A stretch of 64,000 nucleotides of DNA from Pseudomonas sp. PDNC002 (GCF_016919445.1 NZ_CP070356.1:3132001-3196000); one strand, 5' to 3'. Shown: positions 1 to 8,557, numbered from the stretch's first letter. The notes: generated by a model not told the origin, from the letters alone. Numbers and translations are program-made.

Positions 1-162
1 GAATCTGTGAAGGATGAGAAATTCGATGACGGCAGAATATCGAGCGCGGCACGGCGGAAAAACCCGCTCCCGGACAATTGATCCGTGCGTGAGAATCAAG
101 AATGTAAAGGTTTGATTTGCGTCAGGATGACGCAATCTTTCCACCCACAAGGACGCCATCCG

Positions 163-456
163 ATGCACGCCTTCATCCTCCAGGCCCACACCCTTCCGGA
201 AAAATCCCAGGCCTTCGAAGACCTGTTCCGCACCTACCTGACCCCCAGCCGCGCCGAAGACGGTTGCATCCAGTACCACATGCTGCGCGACGTGAATGAT
301 CCGACCCTGTTCACCTTCTTCGAGGTCTGGCAGAGCCGTGAGCACCTGGCCGTGCACAGCGCGCTGCCGCACATGCGTGAGTTCCACGAGCGACGCATGG
401 AATACCTGCGCCGCGATTTCGCCATCCAGGAAGTCGAGGTGATGGACCCGCGCTGA
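163..456 (+). CDS. Putative quinol monooxygenase (ABM domain)
   Basis: This 97-residue protein is one antibiotic-biosynthesis-monooxygenase (ABM) ferredoxin-like fold. It shows the usual pattern of a first strand (MHAFILQAHTLPEK), an E-D-G-C-I-Q-Y segment and the F-F-E-V-W-S-R-E-H-L block followed by H-S-A-L-P-H. Family members such as YgiN act on quinols or similar small aromatics as cofactor-free dimers; the substrate here is unknown. The ATG at 163 has AAGGA about 9 bases upstream. A GTG start at 85 would add 26 residues of non-family sequence and is less likely. No operon partner is visible. Confidence 0.75.
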   Translation: MHAFILQAHTLPEKSQAFEDLFRTYLTPSRAEDGCIQYHMLRDVNDPTLFTFFEVWQSREHLAVHSALPHMREFHERRMEYLRRDFAIQEVEVMDPR

Positions 457-821
457 CCGGGGCCCAGGCCACCGCCTTGTTGCTTCATCGGCAGCAGATG
501 CCAGCCGGCGAGCAGCGAGGCGCGTACCGCCAGCAGGAAGGTAAAGCAGAACGCGGGAATGGGTTTGAGCACTGCGACCTCCCGCCGTGGCTCGGACATT
601 GTTCAGGTGCCTGAGGTGTCCGATAGGTCGGGCGGCATACAATTGCAGTCGGGAGCGCCCTTGCCTTGCGCCAGGCTCCGGGGAAATTTTCCGGCCCGGC
701 AGCGGGCAACTTTTTCCGGAGATTTCCGCCGGCATGCGTCAACGGAACCTGTGCGCGCTGCCCGCAGCCAAATGCCGAGAAATCACGCATCATTGAGCCC
801 TTTCCACCTCCGGAGCCGTCC
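457..821. other. Intergenic stretch, no gene assigned
   Basis: This gap of 365 bases lies between the ABM gene and the CAP-domain gene. On the minus strand a frame entering at 599 encodes a short hydrophobic segment but runs on antisense into the ABM gene. It has no convincing ribosome binding site, so I do not call it. No repeat or terminator hairpin stands out. Confidence 0.4.
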
Positions 822-1670
822 ATGCCCAGCCAGTCGTTCCTCCTGCGCAGCCTGCTGTTGTCGCTCGGCCTGTGTGCCGCCGCTTCCGCCAGTGCGAGCG
901 ATCAGGATCAACTGCTCGAAGCCATCAACGCCTACCGTGGCGATGTGCAGTCCTGCGGCGGAGAGGCGTCCCAGGTACTGCCGCCGCTGTCGCCGGATGC
1001 GCGCCTGGCGCTGCCGGTCTCGGCGGGGGAATGGAAGGCCGCGCTGAACCAGGCCAGCTACCCCATGAGCAGCGTGCGCATGCTCAGCCTGACCGGCCCG
1101 CGCGATGTGACCGCGGCCATGAAGGCCCTGCAGGAAAGCTTCTGCCAGGTCCTGCTCGATCCGCAGTTCGTCGATGTGGGGATCGTCCGCGAAGGCGATG
1201 ACTGGCGCGTACTGCTCGGCCGCCCATTGCTGCAAAGCAAGCTGGGCACCTGGCAGGCCGAGGGGCAGCAGTTGTTGCAGGCGATCAACGCCGCGCGCGG
1301 CAAGGGCCACCAGTGTGGCGGGCAGGCCTTCGGCCCGGCTCCGGCGCTGAGCTGGAACGCCACCCTGGGCGGTACCGCCGAAACCCACAGCCGTGACATG
1401 GCCAACAACAACTACTTCGACCACAAGGGGCGCGACGGCAGCACGCCGGGGGATCGCGCGGAACTGGACGGCTACGCCGGCCAGCGCATCGGCGAGAACA
1501 TCGCTGCGGGGCAAGGCAACGCACAGAAGGTGGTGGACAGTTGGCTGGCCAGCCCCGGCCATTGCGCCAACCTGATGAACCCGCAGTACAGCGAACTGGG
1601 CGCGGCCTACGCGGCGGACCCGAAGAGCGACGCGGGCATCTACTGGACGGCCATGTTCGGCTCGCCCTGA
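822..1670 (+). CDS. Secreted CAP-domain (SCP/PR-1) protein with degenerate duplicate
   Basis: The 282-residue protein begins with a signal peptide (residues 1 to about 24, ending ASASA). The C-terminal half (about 150-282) is a CAP domain with the E-T-H-S-R-D-M-A helix, GENIAAG, and W-L-A-S-P-G-H-C-A-N-L-M, followed by I-Y-W-T. The N-terminal half (about 28-140) looks like a shortened copy: LLEAINAYRG with CGG matches LLQAINAARG with CGG, and FCQVLLDPQF matches HCANLMNPQY, but the His and Glu residues of the CAP cavity are missing. Bacterial CAP proteins are exported and mostly uncharacterised. The ATG at 822 was chosen because it starts the signal peptide. Confidence 0.8.
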   Translation: MPSQSFLLRSLLLSLGLCAAASASASDQDQLLEAINAYRGDVQSCGGEASQVLPPLSPDARLALPVSAGEWKAALNQASYPMSSVRMLSLTGPRDVTAAMKALQESFCQVLLDPQFVDVGIVREGDDWRVLLGRPLLQSKLGTWQAEGQQLLQAINAARGKGHQCGGQAFGPAPALSWNATLGGTAETHSRDMANNNYFDHKGRDGSTPGDRAELDGYAGQRIGENIAAGQGNAQKVVDSWLASPGHCANLMNPQYSELGAAYAADPKSDAGIYWTAMFGSP

Positions 1671-1674
1671 GCCA

Positions 1675-2190
1675 TCAGCGGCTGCCGGCAGCGAGGCCGC
1701 TGGCGCCGCGTTTCACCTTGGCCGCCAGCACCTGCGCCTCGATGGCCTTGAGTGTGGCGCCACCGGCGGGAAACTCGAACACGCCGCTCTCGGCGAGGGT
1801 GCCGACGCGCTCGCCATCGTTCAGGGTGAATTCGACGAAGGCCAGGTGCTCCGACCAGGAACGGTAGCGCCGCACCATGAACAGGCTGTGGCGGGAGCGG
1901 ACCGACTGGATATTCGCCAGCGCGATCCGACGATGGCTGTCGCTGCCGCACAGCACCAGTTCATCGTCGTGGATGAACGCCGGCTGGCTCCGCGCGATCC
2001 GGCCCCACTCCACGGCGAAGCGGCAGCCCAGCAGAAGCAGGACGACGGGGACCGCCGAGAACAGCGTAATCGCACCGCTGGCCAGCTTGATCACGCAGAA
2101 GACGCCGAGTGCGAGGAGAATCAGCAGGGTCATGGCCCGGTAGAAGTGAACGTTGTCGAACTCTGTCTGGGGCAATAAACGGACATCCAT
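1675..2190 (-). CDS. Membrane-anchored PH-like domain protein, unknown function
   Basis: This 171-residue protein has two hydrophobic helices near the N-terminus (about residues 17-36 and 40-57). A soluble beta-rich region follows, with alternating strands such as ELVLCGSDSHRRIAL and HLAFVEFTLNDGERVGTL. This layout matches bacterial PH-like (YcxB or DUF304 type) proteins, but the assignment rests on pattern only. It is convergent with the CAP-domain gene; the stops are four bases apart. No function can be given. Confidence 0.6.
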   Translation of the reverse strand: MDVRLLPQTEFDNVHFYRAMTLLILLALGVFCVIKLASGAITLFSAVPVVLLLLGCRFAVEWGRIARSQPAFIHDDELVLCGSDSHRRIALANIQSVRSRHSLFMVRRYRSWSEHLAFVEFTLNDGERVGTLAESGVFEFPAGGATLKAIEAQVLAAKVKRGASGLAAGSR

Positions 2191-2297
2191 GCTGCATTCT
2201 CCTGCGGCTACTGCGGCGACGTTTCATCAGGCAGAGCTTTTAGCAGAGTACGAGCCGGATGCTGTGCGAGGCAGGTCACAGGGCCGTACCAGCCGGA

Positions 2298-2330
2298 AAA
2301 AGAAAAACCGGCGCCTGGGCGCCGGTTTCT
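2298..2330 (-). terminator. Rho-independent terminator after the ureidoglycine aminohydrolase gene
   Basis: A GC-rich stem (AAACCGGCGCC pairing with GGCGCCGGTTT, short loop) is followed on the minus strand by a T-rich run. It sits 48 bases past the stop of the aminohydrolase gene. Confidence 0.8.
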
Positions 2331-2377
2331 CATGTGCCGCGCGGGAGTCGCAAAGACTTCCCGCCCGAACCTGCCAC

Positions 2378-3214
2378 TCAGTGGGCCTGGTTCAGGGTCA
2401 GGCGCATCTGGCGGTTCACATCCTTGTACAGCAGGTAGCGGAAGCGGCCGGGGCCACCGGAGTAGCAGGCCTGCGGGCAGAAGGCGCGCAGCCACATGAA
2501 GTCGCCGGCTTCCACCTCGACCCAGTCCTGGTTCAGGCGGTAGACCGCCTTGCCTTCCAGCACGTACAGGCCGTGCTCCATCACGTGGGTCTCGGCGAAC
2601 GGAATCACGCCGCCCGGCTCGAAGTTCACGATGTTCACGTGCATGTCATGGCGCATGTCGGCCATGTCGACGAAGCGGGTGGTGCTCCAGCGGCCTTCGG
2701 TATCCGGCATCACCTTCGGCTCGATGTCCTGCTCGTTGGTGACGAAGGCTTCGGGCAGCGGAACGCCGTCGACTTTCTGGTAGTGCTTGCGGATCCAGTG
2801 GAAGCGGGTGTGCTGGCTGCTGGTGTTGCGCACCTTGTAGTCGGCGCCCGGCGGAATGAACGCGTAGCCGCCCGGCTTCATGGTGTGCACTTCGCCCTGC
2901 AGGGTCAGGCTCAGCTCGCCTTCGACGATGAACAGCACCGCCTCGGCGTTGACGTCCTGCTCGGGCTTGTCGCTGCCGCCCTGGGGCGCCAGCTCGACGA
3001 TGTACTGCGAGAAGGTCTCGGCGAAGCCCGACAGCGGGCGGGCGATGACCCACATGCGCATGTTGTCCCAGAAGGGCAGGTGGCTGGTGACGATGTCACG
3101 CATCACGCCCTTGGGGATCACGGCATAGGCTTCGGTGAACATGGCGCGGTCGGTGAGCAGCTCGGTCTGTGCCGGGTGCCCGCCGTGCGGCGCGTAATAG
3201 GTGGATTTGGCCAT
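2378..3214 (-). CDS. allE: (S)-ureidoglycine aminohydrolase (UGHY, AllE/YlbA type)
   Basis: This bicupin enzyme removes ammonia from (S)-ureidoglycine to give (S)-ureidoglycolate in allantoin and purine breakdown. The 278-residue protein has two cupin halves (about 45-130 and 175-260). In the second, E208, H210, H214 and Q248 have exactly the spacing of the manganese ligands of plant UGAH (E235, H237, H241, Q275), which makes the assignment strong. The ATG at 3214 has GAGGAA upstream. The frame stays open for 45 further codons, but these are not cupin-like. A LysR gene lies upstream on the same strand, 177 bases away, and is the natural candidate regulator. Other allantoin genes are not in the window. 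Confidence 0.9.
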   Translation of the reverse strand: MAKSTYYAPHGGHPAQTELLTDRAMFTEAYAVIPKGVMRDIVTSHLPFWDNMRMWVIARPLSGFAETFSQYIVELAPQGGSDKPEQDVNAEAVLFIVEGELSLTLQGEVHTMKPGGYAFIPPGADYKVRNTSSQHTRFHWIRKHYQKVDGVPLPEAFVTNEQDIEPKVMPDTEGRWSTTRFVDMADMRHDMHVNIVNFEPGGVIPFAETHVMEHGLYVLEGKAVYRLNQDWVEVEAGDFMWLRAFCPQACYSGGPGRFRYLLYKDVNRQMRLTLNQAH

Positions 3215-3391
3215 GGGGTAGTTCCTCATTGTTGTCTTGCTGCCCGGCGCGTCTGGCGCCGTGGTGAGCAATTGGTGCAGAGCGGCGCGCTTGTCGGTGC
3301 GCTGGCCGTCGCTGGAAGCCACGATATCCAGCGGAGTGTTCATGCACAAATTAAATGTTGGAATCCGCTGTATTCGATTTTCAAATGCTTG

Positions 3392-4276
3392 TCAGCCTTT
3401 CGTATCCTGCGCCAGAACCCGCGACAGTACCCGCGCCAGCTCCTTCACCATGGGATCGACCGCCGGCCGGTGCAGCATCGCCACTTCGAACACGTCCACC
3501 GAGGGTAGCCCGATATTCTTCGGCAGCACGGCGTGCCCCGCCGTCACCGCGCGCTGCGGCAGCAGGCCGATGCCCATGCCGTCGGCGATGGCCGACTGGA
3601 TGCCGGAGAGACTGGAGCTGGTGAAGCTGATGTGCCAGCGCCGGCCGATGGATTCCAGCGCGGCGATCATCTCGTCGCGGTACACCCCGCGCGGCGGGAA
3701 GGTGACGATGGGCAGCGGGTCCAGTTCGATGCAGGCGTTCTTCGCGCTGTCCACCCAGCGCGTTTTCTCCGGCCAGCAGGCCACCGCCTCGCGGGCGTTC
3801 TGCCGCTGCTTGAGCAGCACCAGGTCCAGCTCGCCGCGGTCGTAGCTGGCGGAAAGGTCGCGGCTCAGCCCGCTGGTGACCTCCAGCTTCACCTGCGGAT
3901 ACGCCCGGTTGAACGCCGCCAACTGCTCGGTGGTACGCCCGGTGGCGAAGTCGTCCGGCACGCCGATGCGCACTGTCAGCGCCACGGTGGCGCCGGACAG
4001 CGCCTCGACCATTTCATCATTCAAGGCCAGCAGCCGCCGCGCATAGCCCAGCAGCGTGCCCCCGGCATCGGTGGGCAGCACATCGCGATTGCCGCGCTCC
4101 AGCAGCCGGTGCCCAGCCATTTCCTCCAGTCGGCGGATCTTCTGGCTGACGGTGGATTGGGTGGAGTGCAACCGCGTCGCCGCCGTGGTGAAGCTGCCGC
4201 AATCGGCCACCGTGACGATGGCACGGAGCAGGTCGAGGTCGAAGAGGCGGGTATTGGGTTTGTCACTGTCGCTCAT
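3392..4276 (-). CDS. LysR-family transcriptional regulator
   Basis: The 294-residue protein has a typical LysR winged helix-turn-helix at about residues 8-66 (LRAIVTVADCGSFTTAATRLHSTQ segment, then S-T-V-S-Q-K-I-R-R-L-E). A periplasmic-binding-like effector domain follows to the C-terminus. Length and layout are normal for the family. It is upstream of, and codirectional with, the ureidoglycine aminohydrolase gene, so ureide-dependent control is a reasonable inference. The effector is unknown. Confidence 0.85.
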   Translation of the reverse strand: MSDSDKPNTRLFDLDLLRAIVTVADCGSFTTAATRLHSTQSTVSQKIRRLEEMAGHRLLERGNRDVLPTDAGGTLLGYARRLLALNDEMVEALSGATVALTVRIGVPDDFATGRTTEQLAAFNRAYPQVKLEVTSGLSRDLSASYDRGELDLVLLKQRQNAREAVACWPEKTRWVDSAKNACIELDPLPIVTFPPRGVYRDEMIAALESIGRRWHISFTSSSLSGIQSAIADGMGIGLLPQRAVTAGHAVLPKNIGLPSVDVFEVAMLHRPAVDPMVKELARVLSRVLAQDTKG

Positions 4277-4396
4277 GGCGGTATTGGTTTTTTGAATGCT
4301 GATGGTGCATTTAACCGTCCGGGCGCCGGACGGGCAATGTATCCATCACCTGAAGGAGCAATTGTCTTTCTCGGGGAAGCCCGTGCCGATGCTTTT

Positions 4397-4525
4397 CCCT
4401 CACCCCAGCCCTGGCTACGCGCCCCGCTCCTGAGGGAGAGGGAGCCGTCCGTGCCCGCTGGCGCCGAAGTTTCATCCTGCACCGAACGGTCCCCTCTCCC
4501 CCTGGGAGAGGGTTAGGGTGAGGGC
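4397..4525. repeat. Palindromic intergenic repeat of the CTCTCCC/GGGAGAGGG family
   Basis: Two facing copies of the CCCTCACCC...CTCTCCC / GGGAGAGGG...GGGTGAGGG motif enclose a GTTTCATCCTGCACCGAAC core. The same family recurs at 11484-11525, 16620-16794, 27998-28256, 39540-39657, 53978-54142, 59281-59329 and 61969-62430. It lies in the 462-base gap 4277-4738, which holds no gene. Confidence 0.8.
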
Positions 4526-4548
4526 CGACCCAAGCGCAGTGGCATCTC

Positions 4549-4625
4549 GTAGCAGCGAGCTTGCTCGCGAACGAGGTTTCCGGCGGTGCCGGCGTTCGGC
4601 GACTCGCGAGCAAGCTCGCTCCTAC
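4549..4625. repeat. REP pair (AGCGAGCTTGCTCGCGA type)
   Basis: An inverted pair of REP sequences, GAGCTTGCTCGCGA and TCGCGAGCAAGCTC, ends in CGCTCCTAC and spans about 77 bp. It is a BIME-like unit common between Pseudomonas genes. Copies of this family recur at 7886-7908, 39384-39460 and 45595-45686. Confidence 0.85.
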
Positions 4626-4738
4626 ACATACGGCCGAAACCTGGCGCGGGTTCATTCCGACACACCGCCAATTTTCCTACCGCGATCTAGACTCCAGAGG
4701 CTGACCATATCCGGGGGATCCACACGGAGAGCGTCACC

Positions 4739-5062
4739 ATGAACCGTCTACCGATATCCCTGCCGGTGCTGGCCGCAGTCGCCGCGTTATCCGGTTGCAT
4801 GAGCAATGAAGAGTTCCTCGCCTCCAACCAGCAGGCCGCGATCAAGGCCACCGAGTCGCGGGCGAAGTTCGAAATGAACTGCGAGGCGGTGACCAGCAGC
4901 GTGCTGTCGAGCAAGGTCACCAGCGTGCGCCGCGCCATGGAGCGTACCGAGTACACCATCGGCGTGCGTGGCTGTAACAAGCAGGTGACCTACATCACCT
5001 ACTGCCTGAATCCGGAAACCTGCAACGCCATCGCCGATACGGCGCGGATGGGGGCGCCGTAA
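4739..5062 (+). CDS. Small outer-membrane-type lipoprotein, unknown function
   Basis: This 107-residue protein has a lipoprotein signal peptide with lipobox L-S-G-C, giving Cys20 as the lipidated residue, followed by M-S-N. The mature part has four further Cys (in MNCEAV, VRGCNKQ, TYCLNPE and TCNAI), suggesting disulfides in the periplasm. The Shine-Dalgarno GGAG lies just before the ATG. I do not recognise a family and no operon partner is evident. Confidence 0.7.
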   Translation: MNRLPISLPVLAAVAALSGCMSNEEFLASNQQAAIKATESRAKFEMNCEAVTSSVLSSKVTSVRRAMERTEYTIGVRGCNKQVTYITYCLNPETCNAIADTARMGAP

Positions 5063-5147
5063 GGTTCGCCGGGGTGGGGAGTTCGTGGTCCATCCTGGAG
5101 TTCTTCCTTGCGCGACTTAGGCGCTTGCGGATCTGCGTACGGCAGCC

Positions 5148-5861
5148 TTATTGATTTCCCGACAATTTCCGCAGGAAGGGGCGAGGGTCCATGGCCATTT
5201 GGCAACCATGGTCTGCCGAGGCGTCCAGCCAGGCCACCAGCCGCTTTGCTGTTTCGGCGTCTTCGGGTTGCTGGGTGCTACCGAGGATGTATTCGGCCTC
5301 GGCTCTGAATTGCGCCTGAGATAGCGCAACGATCTCGGTAGAGCCTGCCCCGAAGCACTGGCTGGCGTCTTGCGGAAAGGGGTAGTAAGCCTGCGCAGGA
5401 TCGCTTCCGGCGAGGGATGATGACAGCGCCCTCAATGCCGCCTGATGTTCGGGACTGGCATCGTCAAACCGAAGATAGGAGCGGTCGCATTTTCTGAAGT
5501 TCATGACCGCGGCAGCCACAAAACCTTTCTCTGCCCAGGACTCCAGCAGCGTGCACGCCTGGCTTCGTTTCCCGGTGTCACTGCCTGGCACATTCAGTAT
5601 GAGCTGCGCCTGGTAGAACGCGGCGGCCGGGTGCCCGAGTTCGGTAGCTTTCTGCAGTTCGGCATTGGCGCTGTCTATCACCACCTCCAGCTTTCCCGCA
5701 GAGAAGCCTTTGCTATCGGAGAGTATCTGCTGGGCTTGCTCCAGGTTTGAACGAGCCTGTTCATAGTGCTGCTCTGCAGCAGGAGAAAGAGTACTGGCGA
5801 ACACCGGAGCACAGTGGATTGCCAAGCCGAAGATGAAAGAAGAGACGTTAAGGGTACGCAT
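5148..5861 (-). CDS. Secreted protein with Sel1-like helical repeats, unknown function
   Basis: The 237-residue protein starts with a signal peptide (MRTLNVSSFIFGLAIHCAPVFA). The rest is helical with alanine and glycine spacing like Sel1/TPR repeats, for example E-L-G-H-P-A-A-A-F-Y-Q-A-Q-L and E-K-G-F-V-A-A-A-V-M. Two or three such repeats are visible. Four Cys remain in the mature protein. The start at 5861 (AAGGAC upstream) was chosen over a 30-codon extension that reads into non-signal sequence. No function is inferred. Confidence 0.65.
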   Translation of the reverse strand: MRTLNVSSFIFGLAIHCAPVFASTLSPAAEQHYEQARSNLEQAQQILSDSKGFSAGKLEVVIDSANAELQKATELGHPAAAFYQAQLILNVPGSDTGKRSQACTLLESWAEKGFVAAAVMNFRKCDRSYLRFDDASPEHQAALRALSSSLAGSDPAQAYYPFPQDASQCFGAGSTEIVALSQAQFRAEAEYILGSTQQPEDAETAKRLVAWLDASADHGCQMAMDPRPFLRKLSGNQ

Positions 5862-5913
5862 GCTGTCCTTGTCATGGGCGGAGTTTTCCGGCGCTAGCTT
5901 GCCAGCTCTCGCC

Positions 5914-6135
5914 TCAATCCAGCCAGCTATGCCATGCCAGGCGAATCGCACCGTCCTGCAGGGGCAGCAGAGTGAGGTTCGGTGCCTGGCGCAGGTCGGT
6001 GACCAGTTGGCTCCAGGCGGCGGAGTCGTCGCTGGGTTCGCGGCGTAGGGTGATGCCGAGGTTCTTCAGGGTGGTTGGGTCTGCCAGCAGGGCGTTCACG
6101 CGGGCGGACAGCTGATTGTAGGTTGCGGCGTGCAT
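5914..6135 (-). CDS. DUF1654-type protein under a LexA box
   Basis: This 73-residue protein resembles the Pseudomonas DUF1654 family: an N-terminal helix with Y-N-Q-L-S-A-R-V-N, then W-S-Q-L-V-T-D-L and the closing L-Q-D-G-A-I-R-L-A-W. The family has no established function that I know. A GGAGG site lies upstream of the ATG. A perfect CTG-N10-CAG motif lies 34 bases before the start codon, so damage-inducible expression is likely. The next minus-strand gene starts 53 bases after its stop and may be co-transcribed. Confidence 0.7.
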   Translation of the reverse strand: MHAATYNQLSARVNALLADPTTLKNLGITLRREPSDDSAAWSQLVTDLRQAPNLTLLPLQDGAIRLAWHSWLD

Positions 6136-6168
6136 GGGAGGCCTCCAGGTCGGGGTGGATGAAAAGTA

Positions 6169-6184
6169 CTGTATGTAAATACAG
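6169..6184 (-). promoter_or_regulatory. LexA (SOS) box
   Basis: CTGTATGTAAATACAG is a perfect CTG-N10-CAG palindrome with an AT-rich centre, matching the gammaproteobacterial LexA consensus. It is 34 bases before the start of the DUF1654-type gene, in the 357-base gap 6136-6492. The rest of that gap shows nothing I can name. Confidence 0.75.
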
Positions 6185-6492
6185 TATTTCTTGTAAAGGC
6201 CTGCGTGACCATCGGTAGTTGGCTCTCTGGCAGTTGTGAAAGGGGGAGGCTCTGGCGCGGTGCTTCGGGAATTGGTGGGGCTCGCTGTGGAGGCGCAGCC
6301 CTTGGGAGCCGTGGGATTTAGGTTTTGTGCGTCTCTATCGTTCTGAAAATGGAACGCTAGAAGTAATTTTTGCCGTCTGGTGGATCAAGGGTGTCGAAAT
6401 TAATCTTTGCTCCATGCAGTGACGCACTGCAGAACGAGTCCAAAACCTCCCGGCAACGCCGGTCCCACTGAAAGCAAATCGAGGATTTCACC

Positions 6493-7122
6493 ATGACCAA
6501 CTTCACCTACAACCGCCTGGACAAAGACAACGCAGCCGTACTGCTGGTCGACCACCAGGCCGGCCTGCTTTCCCTGGTCCGCGATATCGATCCGGACAAG
6601 TTCAAGAACAACGTGCTCGCCCTGGGCGACCTGGCGAAGTTCTTCAACCTGCCGACCATCCTCACCACCAGCTTTGAAACCGGCCCCAACGGCCCGCTGG
6701 TGCCCGAGCTGAAAGCGCAGTTCCCGGACGCGCCGTACATTGCCCGTCCCGGCCAGATCAACGCCTGGGACAACGAGGACTTCGTCAAGGCGGTGAAGGC
6801 CACCGGCAAGAAACAACTGATCATTGCCGGCGTGGTGACCGAAGTCTGCGTGGCGTTCCCGGCGCTGTCGGCCCTGGCCGAAGGTTTCGACGTGTTCGTA
6901 GTGGCGGATGCGTCCGGCACCTTCAACGAGATGACCCGCGACGCTGCCTGGCGCCGGATGGAAGCCGCCGGTGCGCAACTGATGACCTGGTTCGGTGTGG
7001 CCTGTGAGCTGCATCGCGACTGGCGCAACGATATCGAAGGGCTGGCGGCGCTGTTGTCGAACCATATCCCGGACTACCGCAACCTGATGACCAGCTACAG
7101 CGCGCTGACCGCGGGGAAATAA
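6493..7122 (+). CDS. ycaC: YcaC-type isochorismatase-family hydrolase
   Basis: This cysteine hydrolase of the isochorismatase fold has 209 residues; E. coli YcaC has 208. Asp20 in LLVDHQAG and Cys119 in G-V-V-T-E-V-C-V-A-F correspond to catalytic residues of the family. The C-terminal stretch W-F-G-V-A-C-E-L-H-R-D-W-R-N-D is characteristic of YcaC itself. The natural substrate is not established. The gene stands alone and ends in a strong hairpin terminator. Confidence 0.9.
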   Translation: MTNFTYNRLDKDNAAVLLVDHQAGLLSLVRDIDPDKFKNNVLALGDLAKFFNLPTILTTSFETGPNGPLVPELKAQFPDAPYIARPGQINAWDNEDFVKAVKATGKKQLIIAGVVTEVCVAFPALSALAEGFDVFVVADASGTFNEMTRDAAWRRMEAAGAQLMTWFGVACELHRDWRNDIEGLAALLSNHIPDYRNLMTSYSALTAGK

Positions 7123-7137
7123 GCGTCCCCCGGACAT

Positions 7138-7175
7138 AAAAAAACCGGAGCCTCGTGAGAGGCTCCGGTTTTTTG
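7138..7175. terminator. Bidirectional Rho-independent terminator
   Basis: ACCGGAGCCTC pairs with GAGGCTCCGGT. A T run follows on the plus strand and an A run precedes it, so it can serve ycaC (plus) and the small minus-strand gene that ends at 7218. Confidence 0.9.
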
Positions 7176-7217
7176 CTTGAGCGGGTCGGTTCCCGGGAGC
7201 GGGTCGGCCCGCCGGGA

Positions 7218-7412
7218 TCAGCTTGCGGCCTTGATGGGCTCAGGCGCGTCCATCGTCTTGAGCGCCTCCTGCATCACTGGGTCATTGGCGAACCAGCCTT
7301 CCACGGAAAGGCCCAGTGTGGACTCGAGCAGCACGCACACGGCCAGTGCTGCATTGACGCCATCTTCATTGGCTTCGCGGATAGTTCTGTCGATTTCTTT
7401 TCGCAGATTCAT
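7218..7412 (-). CDS. Small conserved-looking protein, unknown function
   Basis: This 64-residue acidic protein begins with a helix (MNLRKEIDRTIREANEDG) and contains a hydrophobic middle (A-A-L-A-V-C-V-L-L-E). An AGGA site lies before the ATG and a shared terminator lies after the stop, both of which support a real gene. I do not recognise a family. Confidence 0.5.
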   Translation of the reverse strand: MNLRKEIDRTIREANEDGVNAALAVCVLLESTLGLSVEGWFANDPVMQEALKTMDAPEPIKAAS

Positions 7413-7885
7413 CGTGTCCTGCCTGTGGGGCTATGCCCTCGGTTAAACATGGGGGCGGTGGGAGGGGGCAAGCTGGAGCTCGGCGCCTGGAGGATTGACC
7501 ATCCATTGCCGCTGCGGGTTCACTTTAGTTCTTATAATCATGGCGGATCTTTCTGATTTAACAATAAGAATCCATCGATCGGCGGCGTTGTGCGCGATGT
7601 CGCGCTTTGCTCGTCCTACGCCATTCTTGCCGTACTTCGGCTAGACGTTTTTCTATCTGAATCAGCTTCTCGGAATCCATCTGCAGCAAACGTGCGCCAC
7701 CAACATGCCGCGCTCGATAGGGTACGGCGTGGACAGGATGAATCGCGTGCCGTGGAATCCTGCATCTGGTGTCCGCAATCGATGGCGTTCGGACGGCGGC
7801 TCCTGGCCTCCATTGCGCGGGATGGCTACAACCGGTGCGGGCTTGCACGCGAACTGTCCAGTAGGGGCGCTGCTGGAAAGTCCTG

Positions 7886-7908
7886 TTCGCGAGCAAGCTC
7901 GCTCCTAC
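7886..7908. repeat. Single REP sequence in a gene-poor gap
   Basis: TTCGCGAGCAAGCTCGCTCC with TAC is one copy of the AGCGAGCTTGCTCGCGA REP family. It lies in the 573-base gap 7413-7985. I see no supported gene there; the open frames lack ribosome binding sites and family features. Confidence 0.7.
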
Positions 7909-7985
7909 CAGTCGGTCCGTCGCCTCGACACTCAGTGCTGGTAAGGCACCCAGGTCACGCCCTGCCACTGCAGCACGGACAGCGA

Positions 7986-8366
7986 TTACGTCGGGCCGCG
8001 TAGGATTCGCCGGCGGGGGTCGCCAAGATCGCTGCGATGCAGGTCGCGCAACGTCGGAATCACCTGCTGCGACAACCACTGCCGCACGCTGCGATTCTCC
8101 GGATGAAAGAAGTGAATCAACGCCGCATACACCGCCGACTCGCTGATCAGCAGCTCATCGACGTAATCGCCGCTGCCGTCGCGCAGCCAGGCGCGGCGGA
8201 ACTGGTCGTCGTCCAGATTGCGCTCCACGCGCTCGGCCAGATGGGGCGAGCCGATCAGCCAGCCCAGGTCGTGGCCGCAGAACCAGCACTGGTCTTCCAG
8301 CAGCGCGGCGCGTAGCAGGCGCTTGTGGCGGATGAATTCGGTGGGGATCAGGACCTCTTCAGACAT
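7986..8366 (-). CDS. Bro-N domain protein (phage antirepressor-like)
   Basis: The 126-residue protein looks like a lone Bro-N domain: W-F-C-G-H-D-L-G-W-L-I-G, then L-D-D-D-Q-F-R-R-A-W, then E-L-L-I-S-E-S-A-V-Y-A-A-L, and F-H-P-E-N-R-S-V-R-Q-W-L with a closing V-I-P-T-L-R-D. Bro-N domains bind DNA in phage antirepressors and baculovirus BRO proteins. No other phage genes are nearby, so it may be a domesticated remnant. The RBS GGAGGTG is strong. Confidence 0.75.
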   Translation of the reverse strand: MSEEVLIPTEFIRHKRLLRAALLEDQCWFCGHDLGWLIGSPHLAERVERNLDDDQFRRAWLRDGSGDYVDELLISESAVYAALIHFFHPENRSVRQWLSQQVIPTLRDLHRSDLGDPRRRILRGPT

Positions 8367-8557
8367 GGCGCACCTCCGGGATGGAGGAGGAAGAGGGCGG
8401 GTACAGCGAAGCGCCTTCGGGGCGAAGACTGGGGGAGAAAGGCATATCCATTACCTCAATGGGTACACCGGTGCTTTCGGGAGCAGTATTGCCGCTACGT
8501 GAAGCGTTTCCTAGGCGCTTGCCGCAACGCTATTGATGGCATGGCGCGCGGCCAATC

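Noticed and set aside
234-599. Minus-strand open frame encoding a short hydrophobic segment near 500-599
   Set aside because: Most of it is antisense to the ABM gene and no ribosome site supports it; a short peptide cannot be excluded.
3215-3349. In-frame 45-codon extension of the ureidoglycine aminohydrolase
   Set aside because: The extra residues do not fit the family and the ATG at 3214 has a good ribosome site.
7558-8079. Minus-strand open frame of 173 codons
   Set aside because: It is arginine-rich, crosses a REP sequence, overlaps the Bro-N gene and has no family features.
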